The notes: generated by a model not told the origin, from the sequence alone. A stretch of DNA of 64,000 nucleotides from an uncultured Roseburia sp. (GCA_947642555.1 CANRSX010000009.1:62001-126000); one strand, 5' to 3'; shown: positions 52,093 to 60,989, counted from the stretch's first letter. Numbers and translations: made by a program.

Positions 52093-53055
52093 ATGGACAG
52101 CCGGCCGGAAGTGACGGTAATTATTCCGAATTATAACGGGAAGGAGCTGCTGAAGCGCTGCATCGCGTCGTTAGAACAGCAGACCTGCAGGGAGTTTGAC
52201 GTGCTGGTGGTGGACAACGGCTCCACGGACGGGAGCGCCGGTGTGACCTCGGAGCGCCTTGCGCTGAATGTGCTGGCACTAAAGGAAAATACCGGGTTTT
52301 CCGGTGCGGTCAACGCGGGGATCCGGCGGACGGACACGCCGTACGTGATTCTGCTGAACAATGACACCGAGGCGGAACCGCGGTTTGTGGAGGAGCTGCT
52401 TGCGGGGATCCGGCGGTCGGAGCGCATCTTTTCCTGCGGAGCGCTGATGATTGACTACTACAACCGAAGTCTTGCGGACAACGCGGGCGATTTTTATACG
52501 GCGCCGGGGTGGGCGCTCACGCGGGGGAAGGGAAAGCCGGTTTCCCGCTATGGGAAGGAGTGCCGGATCTTTTCGAGTTGTGCCGGCGCGGCGATCTACC
52601 GGACGGATCAGGTGAAGGAGCTCGGGTATTTTGACGAGCTGCATTTTGCCTACCTGGAGGACGTGGATCTCGGCTACCGGGCGCAGCTTAAGGGCTTTCA
52701 CAGCCGGTTTGTGCCGGGCGCGCGGGTATATCACGTCGGCAGCGCATCCACGGGATCGCGTTACAATGAAAAAAAGGTGTACCTGGCGGCGCGCAATACC
52801 ATTTATGTGATCTATAAAAATATGCCGCTGATACAGATTCTTATCAATCTTCTGCCCATACTGTGCGGGATTCTGGTGAAAACACTGTTTTTCCTGCGAA
52901 AGGGGCTGGCCGGGGAATACCTGCGCGGGATCCGCGACGGGGTCTTAACCTGCCGGAAATGCCGCCGGGTAACATTCCGTTTGGGACGTCTGCTCTGGTA
53001 TATCCGGGCGGAGGTTCAGCTGTGGACCGGCATTTTTCGCGTATTTCTGACCTGA
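52093..53055 (+). CDS. GT2 family glycosyltransferase (WbbL-like)
   Basis: A 320-residue protein: 'VTVIIPNYNGKELLKRCIASL', 'VLVVDNGSTDGSAG', 'LLNNDTEAEPRFVEELL' (D-x-D region) and 'FAYLEDVDLGYRAQLKG', the typical order of rhamnosyl- or hexosyltransferases of the WbbL kind. A C-terminal hydrophobic stretch (about 240-265) suggests membrane contact. GGAGG lies just before the ATG. It follows the double GT2 gene by 10 bases. The donor sugar is not determined; no dTDP-rhamnose genes are in the window. Confidence 0.9.
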   Translation: MDSRPEVTVIIPNYNGKELLKRCIASLEQQTCREFDVLVVDNGSTDGSAGVTSERLALNVLALKENTGFSGAVNAGIRRTDTPYVILLNNDTEAEPRFVEELLAGIRRSERIFSCGALMIDYYNRSLADNAGDFYTAPGWALTRGKGKPVSRYGKECRIFSSCAGAAIYRTDQVKELGYFDELHFAYLEDVDLGYRAQLKGFHSRFVPGARVYHVGSASTGSRYNEKKVYLAARNTIYVIYKNMPLIQILINLLPILCGILVKTLFFLRKGLAGEYLRGIRDGVLTCRKCRRVTFRLGRLLWYIRAEVQLWTGIFRVFLT

Positions 53056-53122
53056 TAAGGCGCATTTGGAATAAAATAAAGAAATTATTAAGAAAATGTT
53101 ACGGCTTTCTGTGAAAAAAAAG

Positions 53123-53151
53123 TTGTGCTTTTGTGTAAATTATTGTATGAT
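53123..53151 (+). promoter_or_regulatory. Predicted promoter for the initiating-transferase operon
   Basis: TTGTGC (53123-53128), 17-base spacer, TATGAT (53146-53151), 42 bases before the ATG at 53193, in an AT-rich gap. Confidence 0.6.
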
Positions 53152-53192
53152 TATTCCAATATGGTAGTTTACAGTTCATAAAAGGATAAATT

Positions 53193-54611
53193 ATGATAAA
53201 GAATAATCAGCGGCATCTGAACAGGCTGCATGTACTGATTGACGCGGTTGTCGTGGTTGCGGCCTATATGTTTGCGTGGTGGCTGAAGTTTTCCAGCGGT
53301 ATTCTGGATCATGAGCTCGGCGTTCTCCCGTTTGATTTTTATATGAGGGCGCTTATTGTCATTGTCCCGGTTTATATCCTTTTGTACTATGCGTTTAATC
53401 TGTACACGCCCAAGCGCGTGCAGGGAAGGCGGCTCGAGCTATCCAATATCGTCATGGCGAATACGGTAGGTCTGCTGCTTTTGTTTGCCGGTCTTTTTAC
53501 CGTGGTTTCGTTTGATGAACAGTACCAGAACTTTTCCCGTGAGATGTTCTTTTATTTTTTTGTGGCGAACATCGTGCTCGAAGAGGCGGTCCGGCTTTTC
53601 ATCCGTCGTATTCTGCGGACGATCCGTAAGAACGGCTATAATCTGAAGCATATTTTACTGGTGGGATATTCGAGGGCGGCGGAGCAGTATATTGACCGGA
53701 TCCGGCAGAATCCGCAGTGGGGCTATAATGTCCGCGGGATCCTGGATGACAACATTGCGAGGGGGACAAGCTACCGCGGGATAAAGGTGATCGGCAGCAT
53801 CGGGAATCTGGAGTATATTCTGCCCCAGAACAGCCTGGATGAGATCGCGATCACGCTGGGCCTGGAAGAGTATTATAAATTAGAAAAGATCGTGGCGGAC
53901 TGCGAGAAGTCCGGCGTGCACACGAAGTTTATACCGGATTACGGAAATATTATTCCGACAAAGCCGTATACAGAGGATCTTCTGGGGCTTCCGGTGATCA
54001 ATATCCGGTCAGTGCCGCTGACGAACACGTTCAACAGAATGGTCAAGCGGTGCATGGATATCGTGGGCTCGATCATCTGTATCGCGGTGTTTTCACCGGT
54101 GATGCTGATCACGGCGATCCTCGTGAAGACGACGTCGCCCGGCCCGCTGATTTTTAAGCAGGAGCGCGTCGGGATGCACAACCGGCCGTTTCGGATGTAC
54201 AAGTTCCGGACCATGCAGGTGCAGACGAAGACCGAGGAGCAGAAGGGCTGGACGAAGCGGGATGACCCGCGGGTGACGCCGGTGGGAAAGGTGCTGCGAA
54301 AGATCAGTCTGGACGAGTTTCCGCAGCTGTTTAACGTGCTGAAGGGCGATATGAGCCTGGTGGGGCCCAGACCGGAGCGGCCGCAGTATGTGGAGAAGTT
54401 CCGGGAAGAGATCCCGCGGTATATGATCAAGCATCAGGTGCGTCCGGGCATGACCGGCTGGGCGCAGGTGAACGGCTATCGGGGGGACACCTCCATACGC
54501 AAAAGAATTGAGCATGATCTGTATTATATTGAAAACTGGACGCTGGGGCTGGATATCAAGATTCTGTTCCTGACCGTTTTCAAAGGATTTATCAATAAAA
54601 ATGCATATTAG
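53193..54611 (+). CDS. Undecaprenyl-phosphate sugar phosphotransferase (initiating enzyme)
   Basis: A 472-residue protein of the polyisoprenyl-phosphate hexose-1-phosphate transferase family (WcaJ/WbaP type). Four N-terminal membrane helices, a Rossmann-like CoA-binding domain (about 145-270, 'HILLVGYSRAAEQYI'), a fifth re-entrant helix ('MDIVGSIICIAVFSPVML'), and the catalytic domain with 'SPGPLIFKQERVG', 'MYKFRTMQ', 'LRKISLDEFPQLFNVLKGDM', 'LVGPRPERP' and 'VRPGMTGWAQVNG'. It transfers sugar-1-phosphate, often glucose or galactose, to undecaprenyl phosphate and starts the repeat unit. AAAGGA precedes the ATG, and a promoter lies at 53123. Confidence 0.94.
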   Translation: MIKNNQRHLNRLHVLIDAVVVVAAYMFAWWLKFSSGILDHELGVLPFDFYMRALIVIVPVYILLYYAFNLYTPKRVQGRRLELSNIVMANTVGLLLLFAGLFTVVSFDEQYQNFSREMFFYFFVANIVLEEAVRLFIRRILRTIRKNGYNLKHILLVGYSRAAEQYIDRIRQNPQWGYNVRGILDDNIARGTSYRGIKVIGSIGNLEYILPQNSLDEIAITLGLEEYYKLEKIVADCEKSGVHTKFIPDYGNIIPTKPYTEDLLGLPVINIRSVPLTNTFNRMVKRCMDIVGSIICIAVFSPVMLITAILVKTTSPGPLIFKQERVGMHNRPFRMYKFRTMQVQTKTEEQKGWTKRDDPRVTPVGKVLRKISLDEFPQLFNVLKGDMSLVGPRPERPQYVEKFREEIPRYMIKHQVRPGMTGWAQVNGYRGDTSIRKRIEHDLYYIENWTLGLDIKILFLTVFKGFINKNAY

Positions 54612-54621
54612 GAGAAAGTTC

Positions 54622-55734
54622 ATGAGCAGGGAAGAAAGAGGAAGCAATCTGACGAAAAGGCAGCGCGCGGAAATGCGCAAACGAAAAAAGCGCAGAAAGA
54701 TTATTCTGGTGGTGGTTGAGATTCTGGTACTGCTGATCCTTGCAGCGGTGCTGTATGTGGTCGTCAAATTTTCGCAGATTGAGAAGGACACATCGTTCCG
54801 CCCGGAGTCGATTTCGGTGAATGAGGGGATTTCACAGGAATCCCAGGAGATCATGGAGGATTATACCACGATCGCGCTGTTCGGACTGGACAACCGGTCG
54901 AACGGGAATCTCTCAAAGGGAAACAGCGACGTGATTATGATCGCAAGCATTGACAACAATACGCATGAAGTGAAGCTGGTATCCGTATACCGCGATTCTT
55001 ATCTGAATATCGGAAACGATACATATAAGAAGTGTAACGCGGCGTATGCAAGCGGCGGTCCGGAGCAGGCGATTTCCATGCTGAATACGAATCTGGACTT
55101 AAATATCACGGATTATGTGACGGTTGATTTTAATGCGATTGTGGAGTGCGTCGACCTGCTCGGCGGCGTCGAGATGACGGTCACCGATGAGGAAGCGATT
55201 CTGATGATCGGCTATATGGATGAGATTAATAAGCTCACGAAGCGGAAGGAATCCGAGTATTCCGAGTATCTGCCGGGAGCCGGGACCTACAATATGGACG
55301 GCGTGCAGGCCTGCTCGTTTGCGCGGATCCGCTACACGACGGGGGATGACTACAAGCGTACGGAGCGCCAGAGGATGGTGCTGGCGGCTATGGTGCACAA
55401 GGCGCAGCGCTCGGACTTAAAGACGATCAACAGCTTAATCGACGAGGTGTTCGGGGATGTGAAGACCAGCTTTTCCAATGCGGAGCTGCTCGCACTTGCA
55501 GCGCAGGTGTTTAATTACAAGCTGGGCGATACCACAGGCTTCCCGTTTGAGAAGAATAACAAGATGCTCGGCTCAAAGGGCGATGTCGTCGTGCCGTGCG
55601 ATTTGAAGTCAAATGTAGTACAGCTTCATGTTTTCCTGTACGGCGATACGGATTATGAGCCGACGGATACGGTGAAGAATAACAGTGAGAGGATTATTAA
55701 CGATACCGGGTTTGTCCAGGGAGACGGGTTCTGA
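54622..55734 (+). CDS. LCP (LytR-Cps2A-Psr) family polymer-attachment protein
   Basis: A 370-residue protein with a very basic cytoplasmic start (many Lys/Arg), one membrane helix (about 27-49) and an outside LCP domain: 'IALFGLDNRSNG', 'DVIMIASIDNNTHEVKLVSV' followed by 'YRDSYL' with the phosphate-binding Arg, 'FNAIVECVDLLGGVEM' and 'GVQACSFARIRYTTGDDYKR' with 'RTERQRMVL'. LCP enzymes move lipid-linked polymers onto peptidoglycan. AGGAGA precedes the ATG at 54622, favoured over an ATG seven codons earlier that overlaps the preceding gene. Its place next to the initiating enzyme suggests it attaches this locus's polymer. Confidence 0.93.
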   Translation: MSREERGSNLTKRQRAEMRKRKKRRKIILVVVEILVLLILAAVLYVVVKFSQIEKDTSFRPESISVNEGISQESQEIMEDYTTIALFGLDNRSNGNLSKGNSDVIMIASIDNNTHEVKLVSVYRDSYLNIGNDTYKKCNAAYASGGPEQAISMLNTNLDLNITDYVTVDFNAIVECVDLLGGVEMTVTDEEAILMIGYMDEINKLTKRKESEYSEYLPGAGTYNMDGVQACSFARIRYTTGDDYKRTERQRMVLAAMVHKAQRSDLKTINSLIDEVFGDVKTSFSNAELLALAAQVFNYKLGDTTGFPFEKNNKMLGSKGDVVVPCDLKSNVVQLHVFLYGDTDYEPTDTVKNNSERIINDTGFVQGDGF

Positions 55735-56780
55735 TGAAGGTTGATATCATCATTCCGGTGTACCGGCCGGACGATACGTTTTGTCTGCTCCTGCAGGGTC
55801 TGCAGGAGCAGACCTTTCTTATTTATAAACTGATCCTTTTAAACACAGAGGAGCGGCTGTGGGAGGAGGCGAAGGCGCGTCTTCCGATCGAAGAGCATCT
55901 CGCAGCGCTGCCCTGTGAGGTCGTGATCCGCCATGTGAAGAAGGAGGAGTTCGACCACGGGGGGACGCGGATGTCCGGCGCAGCGCTGTCGGACGCGGAT
56001 GTGATGGTGTTTATGACGCAGGACGCCGTGCCGGCGGACGCGCATCTCATAGAAGAGCTGTTAAGGCCCTTTGCATCTGGCGGGGATGTGACCGGGGGCG
56101 CGGCAGAGGCCGGAGCATCCGGGGATGTGACCGGGGGCGCGGCACCTGCCGGGGGCGTGGAATCCGGGGGGACCGTGGCGGTGGCCTACGCGCGCCAGCT
56201 GCCGAATGCGGATTGCAGTATTGTGGAATCCTATACCAGACAGTTTAATTATCCGGCGGCCGGGTGCAAAAAGAGCCGGGCGGATCTGGGGAGGCTTGGG
56301 ATTAAGACCTATTTCTGCTCGGACGTCTGCGCGGCGTACCGGAGGGATCTCTTTTTTGCGCTGGGCGGATTTGAGTCGCCGGTGATTTTTAACGAGGATA
56401 TGTTTTTTGCCGCAAAGGCGATACAGGCGGGCTATGCGGTGGAGTACGCGGCGGCGGCAAAGGTGATCCATTCCCACAATTATACGGCGGCGCAGCAGTT
56501 TCACCGCAATTTTGACCTGGCGGTATCGCAGGCGGACCACCCGGAGATTTTTGAGGGGGTCAGCTCCGAATCGGAAGGAATGCGGCTGGTCGTCAGCGCG
56601 ATGCGGCATCTGTGCAGGATCGGGAAGCCCTGGCTGATCGTATCGCTGATCTGGCAGTGCGCGGGCAGATATGCAGGCTATTTTCTGGGAAAGCGTTACA
56701 GGAGGCTTGGCCGTAAGCAGATTTTAAGCTGTACGATGAGCCCGGATTACTGGAGACGGCGCTGGGAGAGTGAGGAGTAA
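55734..56780 (+). CDS. GT2 family glycosyltransferase (rhamnosyltransferase-like)
   Basis: A 348-residue protein: 'VDIIIPVYRPDDTFCLLLQGL', 'EFDHGGTRMSGAALSDADVM', 'FMTQDAVPADAHLIEELL' (acidic D-x-A site) and 'FNEDMFFAAKAIQAGY', the layout of RfbF/RgpB-like GT2 enzymes. A tandem 13-residue repeat (G-D-V-T-G-G-A-A-x-A-G..., from residue 117) sits just after the acidic motif in a loop. The start overlaps the LCP stop (TGATG). Two bases separate its stop from the next ATG. Donor sugar not determined. Confidence 0.88.
   Translation: MKVDIIIPVYRPDDTFCLLLQGLQEQTFLIYKLILLNTEERLWEEAKARLPIEEHLAALPCEVVIRHVKKEEFDHGGTRMSGAALSDADVMVFMTQDAVPADAHLIEELLRPFASGGDVTGGAAEAGASGDVTGGAAPAGGVESGGTVAVAYARQLPNADCSIVESYTRQFNYPAAGCKKSRADLGRLGIKTYFCSDVCAAYRRDLFFALGGFESPVIFNEDMFFAAKAIQAGYAVEYAAAAKVIHSHNYTAAQQFHRNFDLAVSQADHPEIFEGVSSESEGMRLVVSAMRHLCRIGKPWLIVSLIWQCAGRYAGYFLGKRYRRLGRKQILSCTMSPDYWRRRWESEE
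56082..56160 (+). repeat. 39-base tandem repeat in the GT2 gene
   Basis: Units beginning GGGGATGTGACCGGGGGCG start at 56082 and 56121; the second copy diverges after about 24 bases. It adds 13 residues per unit in frame. Confidence 0.82.
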
Positions 56781-56782
56781 GA

Positions 56783-57781
56783 ATGGGGAATGTTTTATAT
56801 CTTGTGATACCCTGTTACAACGAGCAGGAGGTGCTGCCGGAGACGGCGCGGCGCTTAAAGGAGAAGCTTGTGCAGTTAAGAGAAGCGGGGCGGATCGGCC
56901 GGGAAAGCCGGATCCTGTTTGTCAATGACGGATCAAAGGACGGTACCTGGCCGCTGATCATGAGTCTCTGCGCCGCGGATAAAGTGTATGCGGGGGTGAA
57001 CCTGTCGCGGAACCGCGGGCATCAGAACGCGCTGCTGGCAGGAATTGCGACGGCTGTAGAGCATGCGGATATGATCATCTCGATGGACGCCGACCTGCAG
57101 GACGATATCGACGCGGCGGACCGGATGATTGCGGCGTTTCTTGAGGGGAACGACGTGGTGTACGGCGTGCGTTCCTCACGGAAGAAGGATACGTTTTTTA
57201 AGCGGAATACGGCGCAGTTTTTTTACCGGCTGATGAAGTTCCTGGGGGCGGAGATCGTGTACAACCACGCGGATTACCGGCTTTTAAGCAGGCGGGCAGC
57301 GAAGGCGCTTTTGTCGTTTGACGAGGTCAATCTGTTTCTGCGCGGCATGGTGCCCATGATCGGGTTTTCGAGCGCGACCGTGACGTATGAGCGGGGGGAG
57401 CGCTTTGCGGGTACGAGCAAATACCCGCTGGGAAAGATGCTTGCATTTGCGCTGGAGGGCGTGACGTCCTTATCGGTCCGCCCGATCCGCATGATCACCA
57501 TGGGCGGCCTTCTGGTCTGCCTGGTCAGCCTGGCGATGCTGATCAAGGCGTTTGTGGATTATTTTACGGGAAATGTCGTGCGCGGCTGGACGAGTATGAT
57601 TATCTCTGTCTGGGTGCTGGGCGGCCTGCAGCTGTTTGCGATCGGAATCATCGGGGAGTATATCGGAAAGACCTATATGGAGGCAAAGGGGCGTCCGAAG
57701 TATATCATCGAGTCGGTGCTGCTCTCGGAGGAGGACGATGCGGAGGGGAACGGTTCCGTGGAGGATGACCATGAAGGATAA
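56783..57781 (+). CDS. GT2 (GtrB/DPM1-like) polyprenyl-phosphate glycosyltransferase
   Basis: A 332-residue protein: 'YLVIPCYNEQEVLPETARRL', 'LFVNDGSKDGTW', 'IISMDADLQDDIDAADRMI' (D-x-D site), 'RGMVPMIGFSSATVTYERGE', 'FAGTSKYPLGKM', and two C-terminal membrane helices. It is the full-length counterpart of the partial gene at the left edge, and belongs to enzymes that charge undecaprenyl phosphate with one sugar for GT-C type transferases or GtrA flipping. Its end overlaps the next gene by 11 bases, linking it to that polytopic protein, which may use its product (inference). Confidence 0.92.
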   Translation: MGNVLYLVIPCYNEQEVLPETARRLKEKLVQLREAGRIGRESRILFVNDGSKDGTWPLIMSLCAADKVYAGVNLSRNRGHQNALLAGIATAVEHADMIISMDADLQDDIDAADRMIAAFLEGNDVVYGVRSSRKKDTFFKRNTAQFFYRLMKFLGAEIVYNHADYRLLSRRAAKALLSFDEVNLFLRGMVPMIGFSSATVTYERGERFAGTSKYPLGKMLAFALEGVTSLSVRPIRMITMGGLLVCLVSLAMLIKAFVDYFTGNVVRGWTSMIISVWVLGGLQLFAIGIIGEYIGKTYMEAKGRPKYIIESVLLSEEDDAEGNGSVEDDHEG

Positions 57782-59375
57782 GACAAAATTTCGGATTTTC
57801 TGGGCATTGATGTTTGCCGGAGCCCTTCTGGTGTTAAGCCAGAGAGGATATTCCGACGGGGACGATGCCTTTTTTTATCGGTATTCGCATGAGATGGGCT
57901 TTTTGGAATACTTAGGCTGGCGCTATGAGACCTGGGTGGGCAGAATGGGCGGAGAGGCGATGGTATATCTGACGTTCCGGCTGGGCCTCTGGTTCTGGCG
58001 CGTGGTAAACGCGCTGATGCTCGTGCTGCTGCCGATGGGGATCCTCCGCCTGGCGGCGCAGACGACAGGCGTGTTGTCAGGGGACGGTTCGACGGCGCAG
58101 ACGACAGGCGTGTTGTCAGGGGACGGTTCGACGGCGCAGACGGCAGGCAGATGTGGGCCGGGCAAAGCTTACCGTGCAGCGGGACTTTCTGCCGCCGTGA
58201 CCGCGGTGGCGGGGTATTTCCTCATGAATTTTATGACGCTCGGCTATGCGGCCGTGTGGGTCAACGGATCGATTTTTTATACCTGGTCCTTCACCTGCGG
58301 GGTGTGGGCGCTGGTGCCGTTCGCGGAGCTGGTATTCGCGGAGCCTGCCCGGAAGGCTTCCCCCGGGAGATTTCTGTATTCCATTCCCTGCGCGGCGCTT
58401 GCGGCGATGTCGGTGGAGCAGATGGGGGCGGTGCTGCTCGTTTTTGAGGTGCTGGCCGTGCTTTTTGTCTGGTGGAAGCGGCGCAGGGTAAAGCCCCTTT
58501 ACCTGATCCAGACGGTCGTAACGCTGGCAGCCTTTGCGGTGCTCTTTCTCTCGCCCGGGAACGAGCTGCGCGTGGCGTCCGAAATCGCGCACTGGATGCC
58601 GGAGTATGAGACCATGGCCTTCGGGCAGCATCTGTTTATCACGCTGCACTGGATGATCTCTTCGTTTGCAAATGAGAATAGGCTGTTTCTCTGCGCGATC
58701 TGGATCGTGGGGGGAATCCTGCTGGTGCGAAGACGGATGGCAGGGACGCCGCAGGGGAATGACGGCGGCACCCCGGGCCGGGCTGATATAGCCGGGCAGA
58801 CAGCCGGGACTGTGGCGGGGACGCCGCAGAGAGATGCGGGCCGGGCTGATATAGCCGGGCAGACAGCCGGGACTGTGGCGGGGAAGCTTCGCCCGGCAGA
58901 CATGATTTTCCTGGGGAACGCAGCGGTATTCACAACAGCGGCCCTGCTGTCCTGCGCGGGCGTCACGCTGTTCTCGGATCTGGGAATGCAGTATATCGGG
59001 ATCGCGAGCCGGATCGAGCAGGTGCCCTCACTTGCGAGTATGGATGGCAGAAGGCTGTTTGCAATGGGATGGTGGATTGCGGCGCTTCTGTTTACACTTG
59101 TCTTTTTGTGGCGAGTATCGGCGCGCAGGATCACCGTGTCGCTCGCATACCTCGCGGGGCTGGCAAGCGAGGCGATCCTGTTTTTTTCACCGACCATGTA
59201 TGCGTCGGGTGCGCGGGTGTATTATCTGACGGATCTGCTTTTTTTGTATGTGATCCTGGCGTCCGGGCTTGAGATTCCGGAGAAGACATGGAGAGACAGG
59301 GCGTTTGGGATTGTGACGTTTCTCGGGATCTGCAATTTCGCGGTACAGGCGCGCGATTTTCTGGCGTGGATGTAA
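57771..59375 (+). CDS. Polytopic membrane protein, possibly DUF6056-type or GT-C transferase
   Basis: A 534-residue protein with about ten to twelve membrane helices. The first loop 'GYSDGDDAFFYRYSHEMGF' has an acidic D-D pair like the active-site loop of GtrII/GT-C enzymes, and 'RMGGEAMVYL' follows; DUF6056 proteins look similar. Two Gly/Thr-rich tandem repeats interrupt it, one near residues 96-127 and one near 325-371, both in loops. GGAGG is placed six bases before ATG 57771; ATG 57765 is an alternative. It overlaps the GtrB-like gene, so it is the probable user of that lipid-linked sugar, or the polymerase. Confidence 0.62.
   Translation: MKDKTKFRIFWALMFAGALLVLSQRGYSDGDDAFFYRYSHEMGFLEYLGWRYETWVGRMGGEAMVYLTFRLGLWFWRVVNALMLVLLPMGILRLAAQTTGVLSGDGSTAQTTGVLSGDGSTAQTAGRCGPGKAYRAAGLSAAVTAVAGYFLMNFMTLGYAAVWVNGSIFYTWSFTCGVWALVPFAELVFAEPARKASPGRFLYSIPCAALAAMSVEQMGAVLLVFEVLAVLFVWWKRRRVKPLYLIQTVVTLAAFAVLFLSPGNELRVASEIAHWMPEYETMAFGQHLFITLHWMISSFANENRLFLCAIWIVGGILLVRRRMAGTPQGNDGGTPGRADIAGQTAGTVAGTPQRDAGRADIAGQTAGTVAGKLRPADMIFLGNAAVFTTAALLSCAGVTLFSDLGMQYIGIASRIEQVPSLASMDGRRLFAMGWWIAALLFTLVFLWRVSARRITVSLAYLAGLASEAILFFSPTMYASGARVYYLTDLLFLYVILASGLEIPEKTWRDRAFGIVTFLGICNFAVQARDFLAWM
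58056..58150 (+). repeat. 39-base perfect tandem repeat in the polytopic protein gene
   Basis: Two identical 39-base units (58056-58094 and 58095-58133) and a partial third. Each codes for A-Q-T-T-G-V-L-S-G-D-G-S-T in frame. Confidence 0.92.
58744..58884 (+). repeat. 63-base tandem repeat in the polytopic protein gene
   Basis: A 63-base unit (58775-58837) is repeated with near identity from 58838 for about 47 bases, and a fragment of it precedes at 58744. Each adds 21 residues including 'GRADIAGQTAGTVAG'. Confidence 0.9.
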
Positions 59376-59478
59376 AAAATCATAATTTCTTGATAGTTTC
59401 GTCACAATTTTATCACAAATTCCGGTTAGACTCTTAGGCATAGAAAACAAAAGCAGATCAGAGAAAGGGGAATGCGTG
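59376..59478 (+). promoter_or_regulatory. AT-rich leader of the HtrA gene, promoter uncertain
   Basis: The gap contains TTGATA (59390-59395) and a direct repeat of TCACAA with 12-base spacing (59402 and 59414), but no -10 box at proper distance. A promoter is expected because gene function changes here; I cannot place it firmly. Confidence 0.3.
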
Positions 59479-60882
59479 ATGGATCACAATTATTATAACA
59501 GCAATCAGTCTTCCGATCCTTTTTATTCTTATAACAATGGGAACGGACAAAGCGAAGAGGCGAATCCCGGCGGAATGGGGATGAATGGCGGCGGACAGCA
59601 GTTTTATCACAGCGCGGGAAGCGCACCGGAGAAAAAGGAAAAGAAAGAGCGTGTAAAAAAGGAGAGAAAGCCGGGCGGGTTCGGAATGAAGCTTGTGAAA
59701 TGCGCGGCCTTAGCGCTGGTGTTCGGACTCGTCTCCGGCAGCGTGTTTGAGGGCGTGCACTATGTATCCCGGAGCCTGTCGGGAGAACAGCAGGCAGCGC
59801 AGGACATTCCCGCGGCGGGCAGTGTGCTCACACAGTCGGACGTCGACGGAAGGATTCAGCCGACCTCGGTCTCGGATACGTATGTCGGGACGGACGTCTC
59901 GGATATCGTGGATGCGACGATGCCTTCGATCGTATCGATTACAAACATAAGCGAAGCGGAATACAGAAGCTTCTGGGGGAATCAGCAGTACGAGAGTACC
60001 AGCGCGGGTTCCGGGATTATTGTGAGCCAGGATGACGGCTATCTCTATATCGTGACCAATAATCATGTGGTGAGCGGATCCAAAAGTCTTACCGTGACCT
60101 TTGTGGACGATGCGACGGCCAGCGCTGAGGTGAAGGGGACTGCGCCCGGTGCGGATCTGGCGGTAATCCGGGTGCCGCTCGAGACGATTGAGGAGGAGAC
60201 AAAGGCCAAGATCAAGGTTGCCACGCTTGGCAATTCGGATGAGTTAAAGGTCGGGAACGGTTCGATCGCGATCGGAAATGCGTTAGGCTACGGGCAGTCC
60301 GTGACCACCGGGTGCATCAGCGCGTTAGGGCGCGAGGTGTCGGTGGCGGATCAGGAGAGCGGCACAAGCTACACGGCGGAGCTGATCCAGACCGAGGCCG
60401 CGATCAATCCGGGAAACAGCGGAGGCGCGCTGTTAAATGCGGCCGGTGAGGTCATCGGGATCAATTCGGTTAAATATTCAGATACCAAGGTGGAGGGAAT
60501 CGGCTATGCGATCCCGATCAACACGGCGATGCCGATCATCGAGGATCTGATCACGAAGGATAAGGTGGACGCGTCGGAGAGCGCATATCTGGGGATCCGC
60601 GGTGTGGATGTGACCGGCGATGTGGTGGAGACGTACGGAATGCCGACGGGTATCTTTATCGCACAGGTGCTCGAGGGTACGGCGGCAGAGCAGGCAGGGA
60701 TCAAGAAAGGCGATATCTTAACGGAATTTGACGGCAGAACCGTCCGGTCGATGGATGAACTGACGCAGCAGCTGCAGTATTACAAGGCCGGCGAGACCGT
60801 GGAGGTGACGGTACAGCGCGCAACGGAGGGCGAATACGCGGAGCAGAAGATCCAGGTGACGCTTGGCAGCAAGGTCGGGTGA
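59479..60882 (+). CDS. HtrA/DegP-like membrane-anchored serine protease
   Basis: A 467-residue protein. A Gly/Asn-rich and then Lys-rich cytoplasmic N terminus (1-75), one membrane helix (about 75-95), a trypsin-like domain and one C-terminal PDZ domain. The catalytic triad is visible: His196 in 'NNHVVSG', Asp226 in 'GADLAVIRV', Ser314 in 'NPGNSGGALLN'. PDZ residues include 'GIFIAQVLEGTAAEQAGIKKGD'. HtrA enzymes degrade misfolded proteins outside the membrane. AAAGGGG lies eight bases before ATG 59479; the GTG one codon earlier is less likely. It is closed by a terminator at 60925, so it appears to be a single-gene unit. Confidence 0.94.
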   Translation: MDHNYYNSNQSSDPFYSYNNGNGQSEEANPGGMGMNGGGQQFYHSAGSAPEKKEKKERVKKERKPGGFGMKLVKCAALALVFGLVSGSVFEGVHYVSRSLSGEQQAAQDIPAAGSVLTQSDVDGRIQPTSVSDTYVGTDVSDIVDATMPSIVSITNISEAEYRSFWGNQQYESTSAGSGIIVSQDDGYLYIVTNNHVVSGSKSLTVTFVDDATASAEVKGTAPGADLAVIRVPLETIEEETKAKIKVATLGNSDELKVGNGSIAIGNALGYGQSVTTGCISALGREVSVADQESGTSYTAELIQTEAAINPGNSGGALLNAAGEVIGINSVKYSDTKVEGIGYAIPINTAMPIIEDLITKDKVDASESAYLGIRGVDVTGDVVETYGMPTGIFIAQVLEGTAAEQAGIKKGDILTEFDGRTVRSMDELTQQLQYYKAGETVEVTVQRATEGEYAEQKIQVTLGSKVG

Positions 60883-60924
60883 GACAGATGTCCGGATCAG
60901 AAGGTGAAGATCTCAGAAAATGAC

Positions 60925-60968
60925 AAAACAGGCGGGGAACGAAGGTTCCCGCCTGTTTTGCGCTTTTT
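60925..60968 (+). terminator. Terminator after the HtrA gene
   Basis: AAAACAGGCGGGGAAC / GTTCCCGCCTGTTTT with one bulged G and a GAAG loop (60941-60944), followed by T-rich sequence. A/T flanks on both sides let it work for the convergent amylase gene too. Confidence 0.85.
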
Positions 60969-60989
60969 GCATGTGGTTATAAGGTGTAT

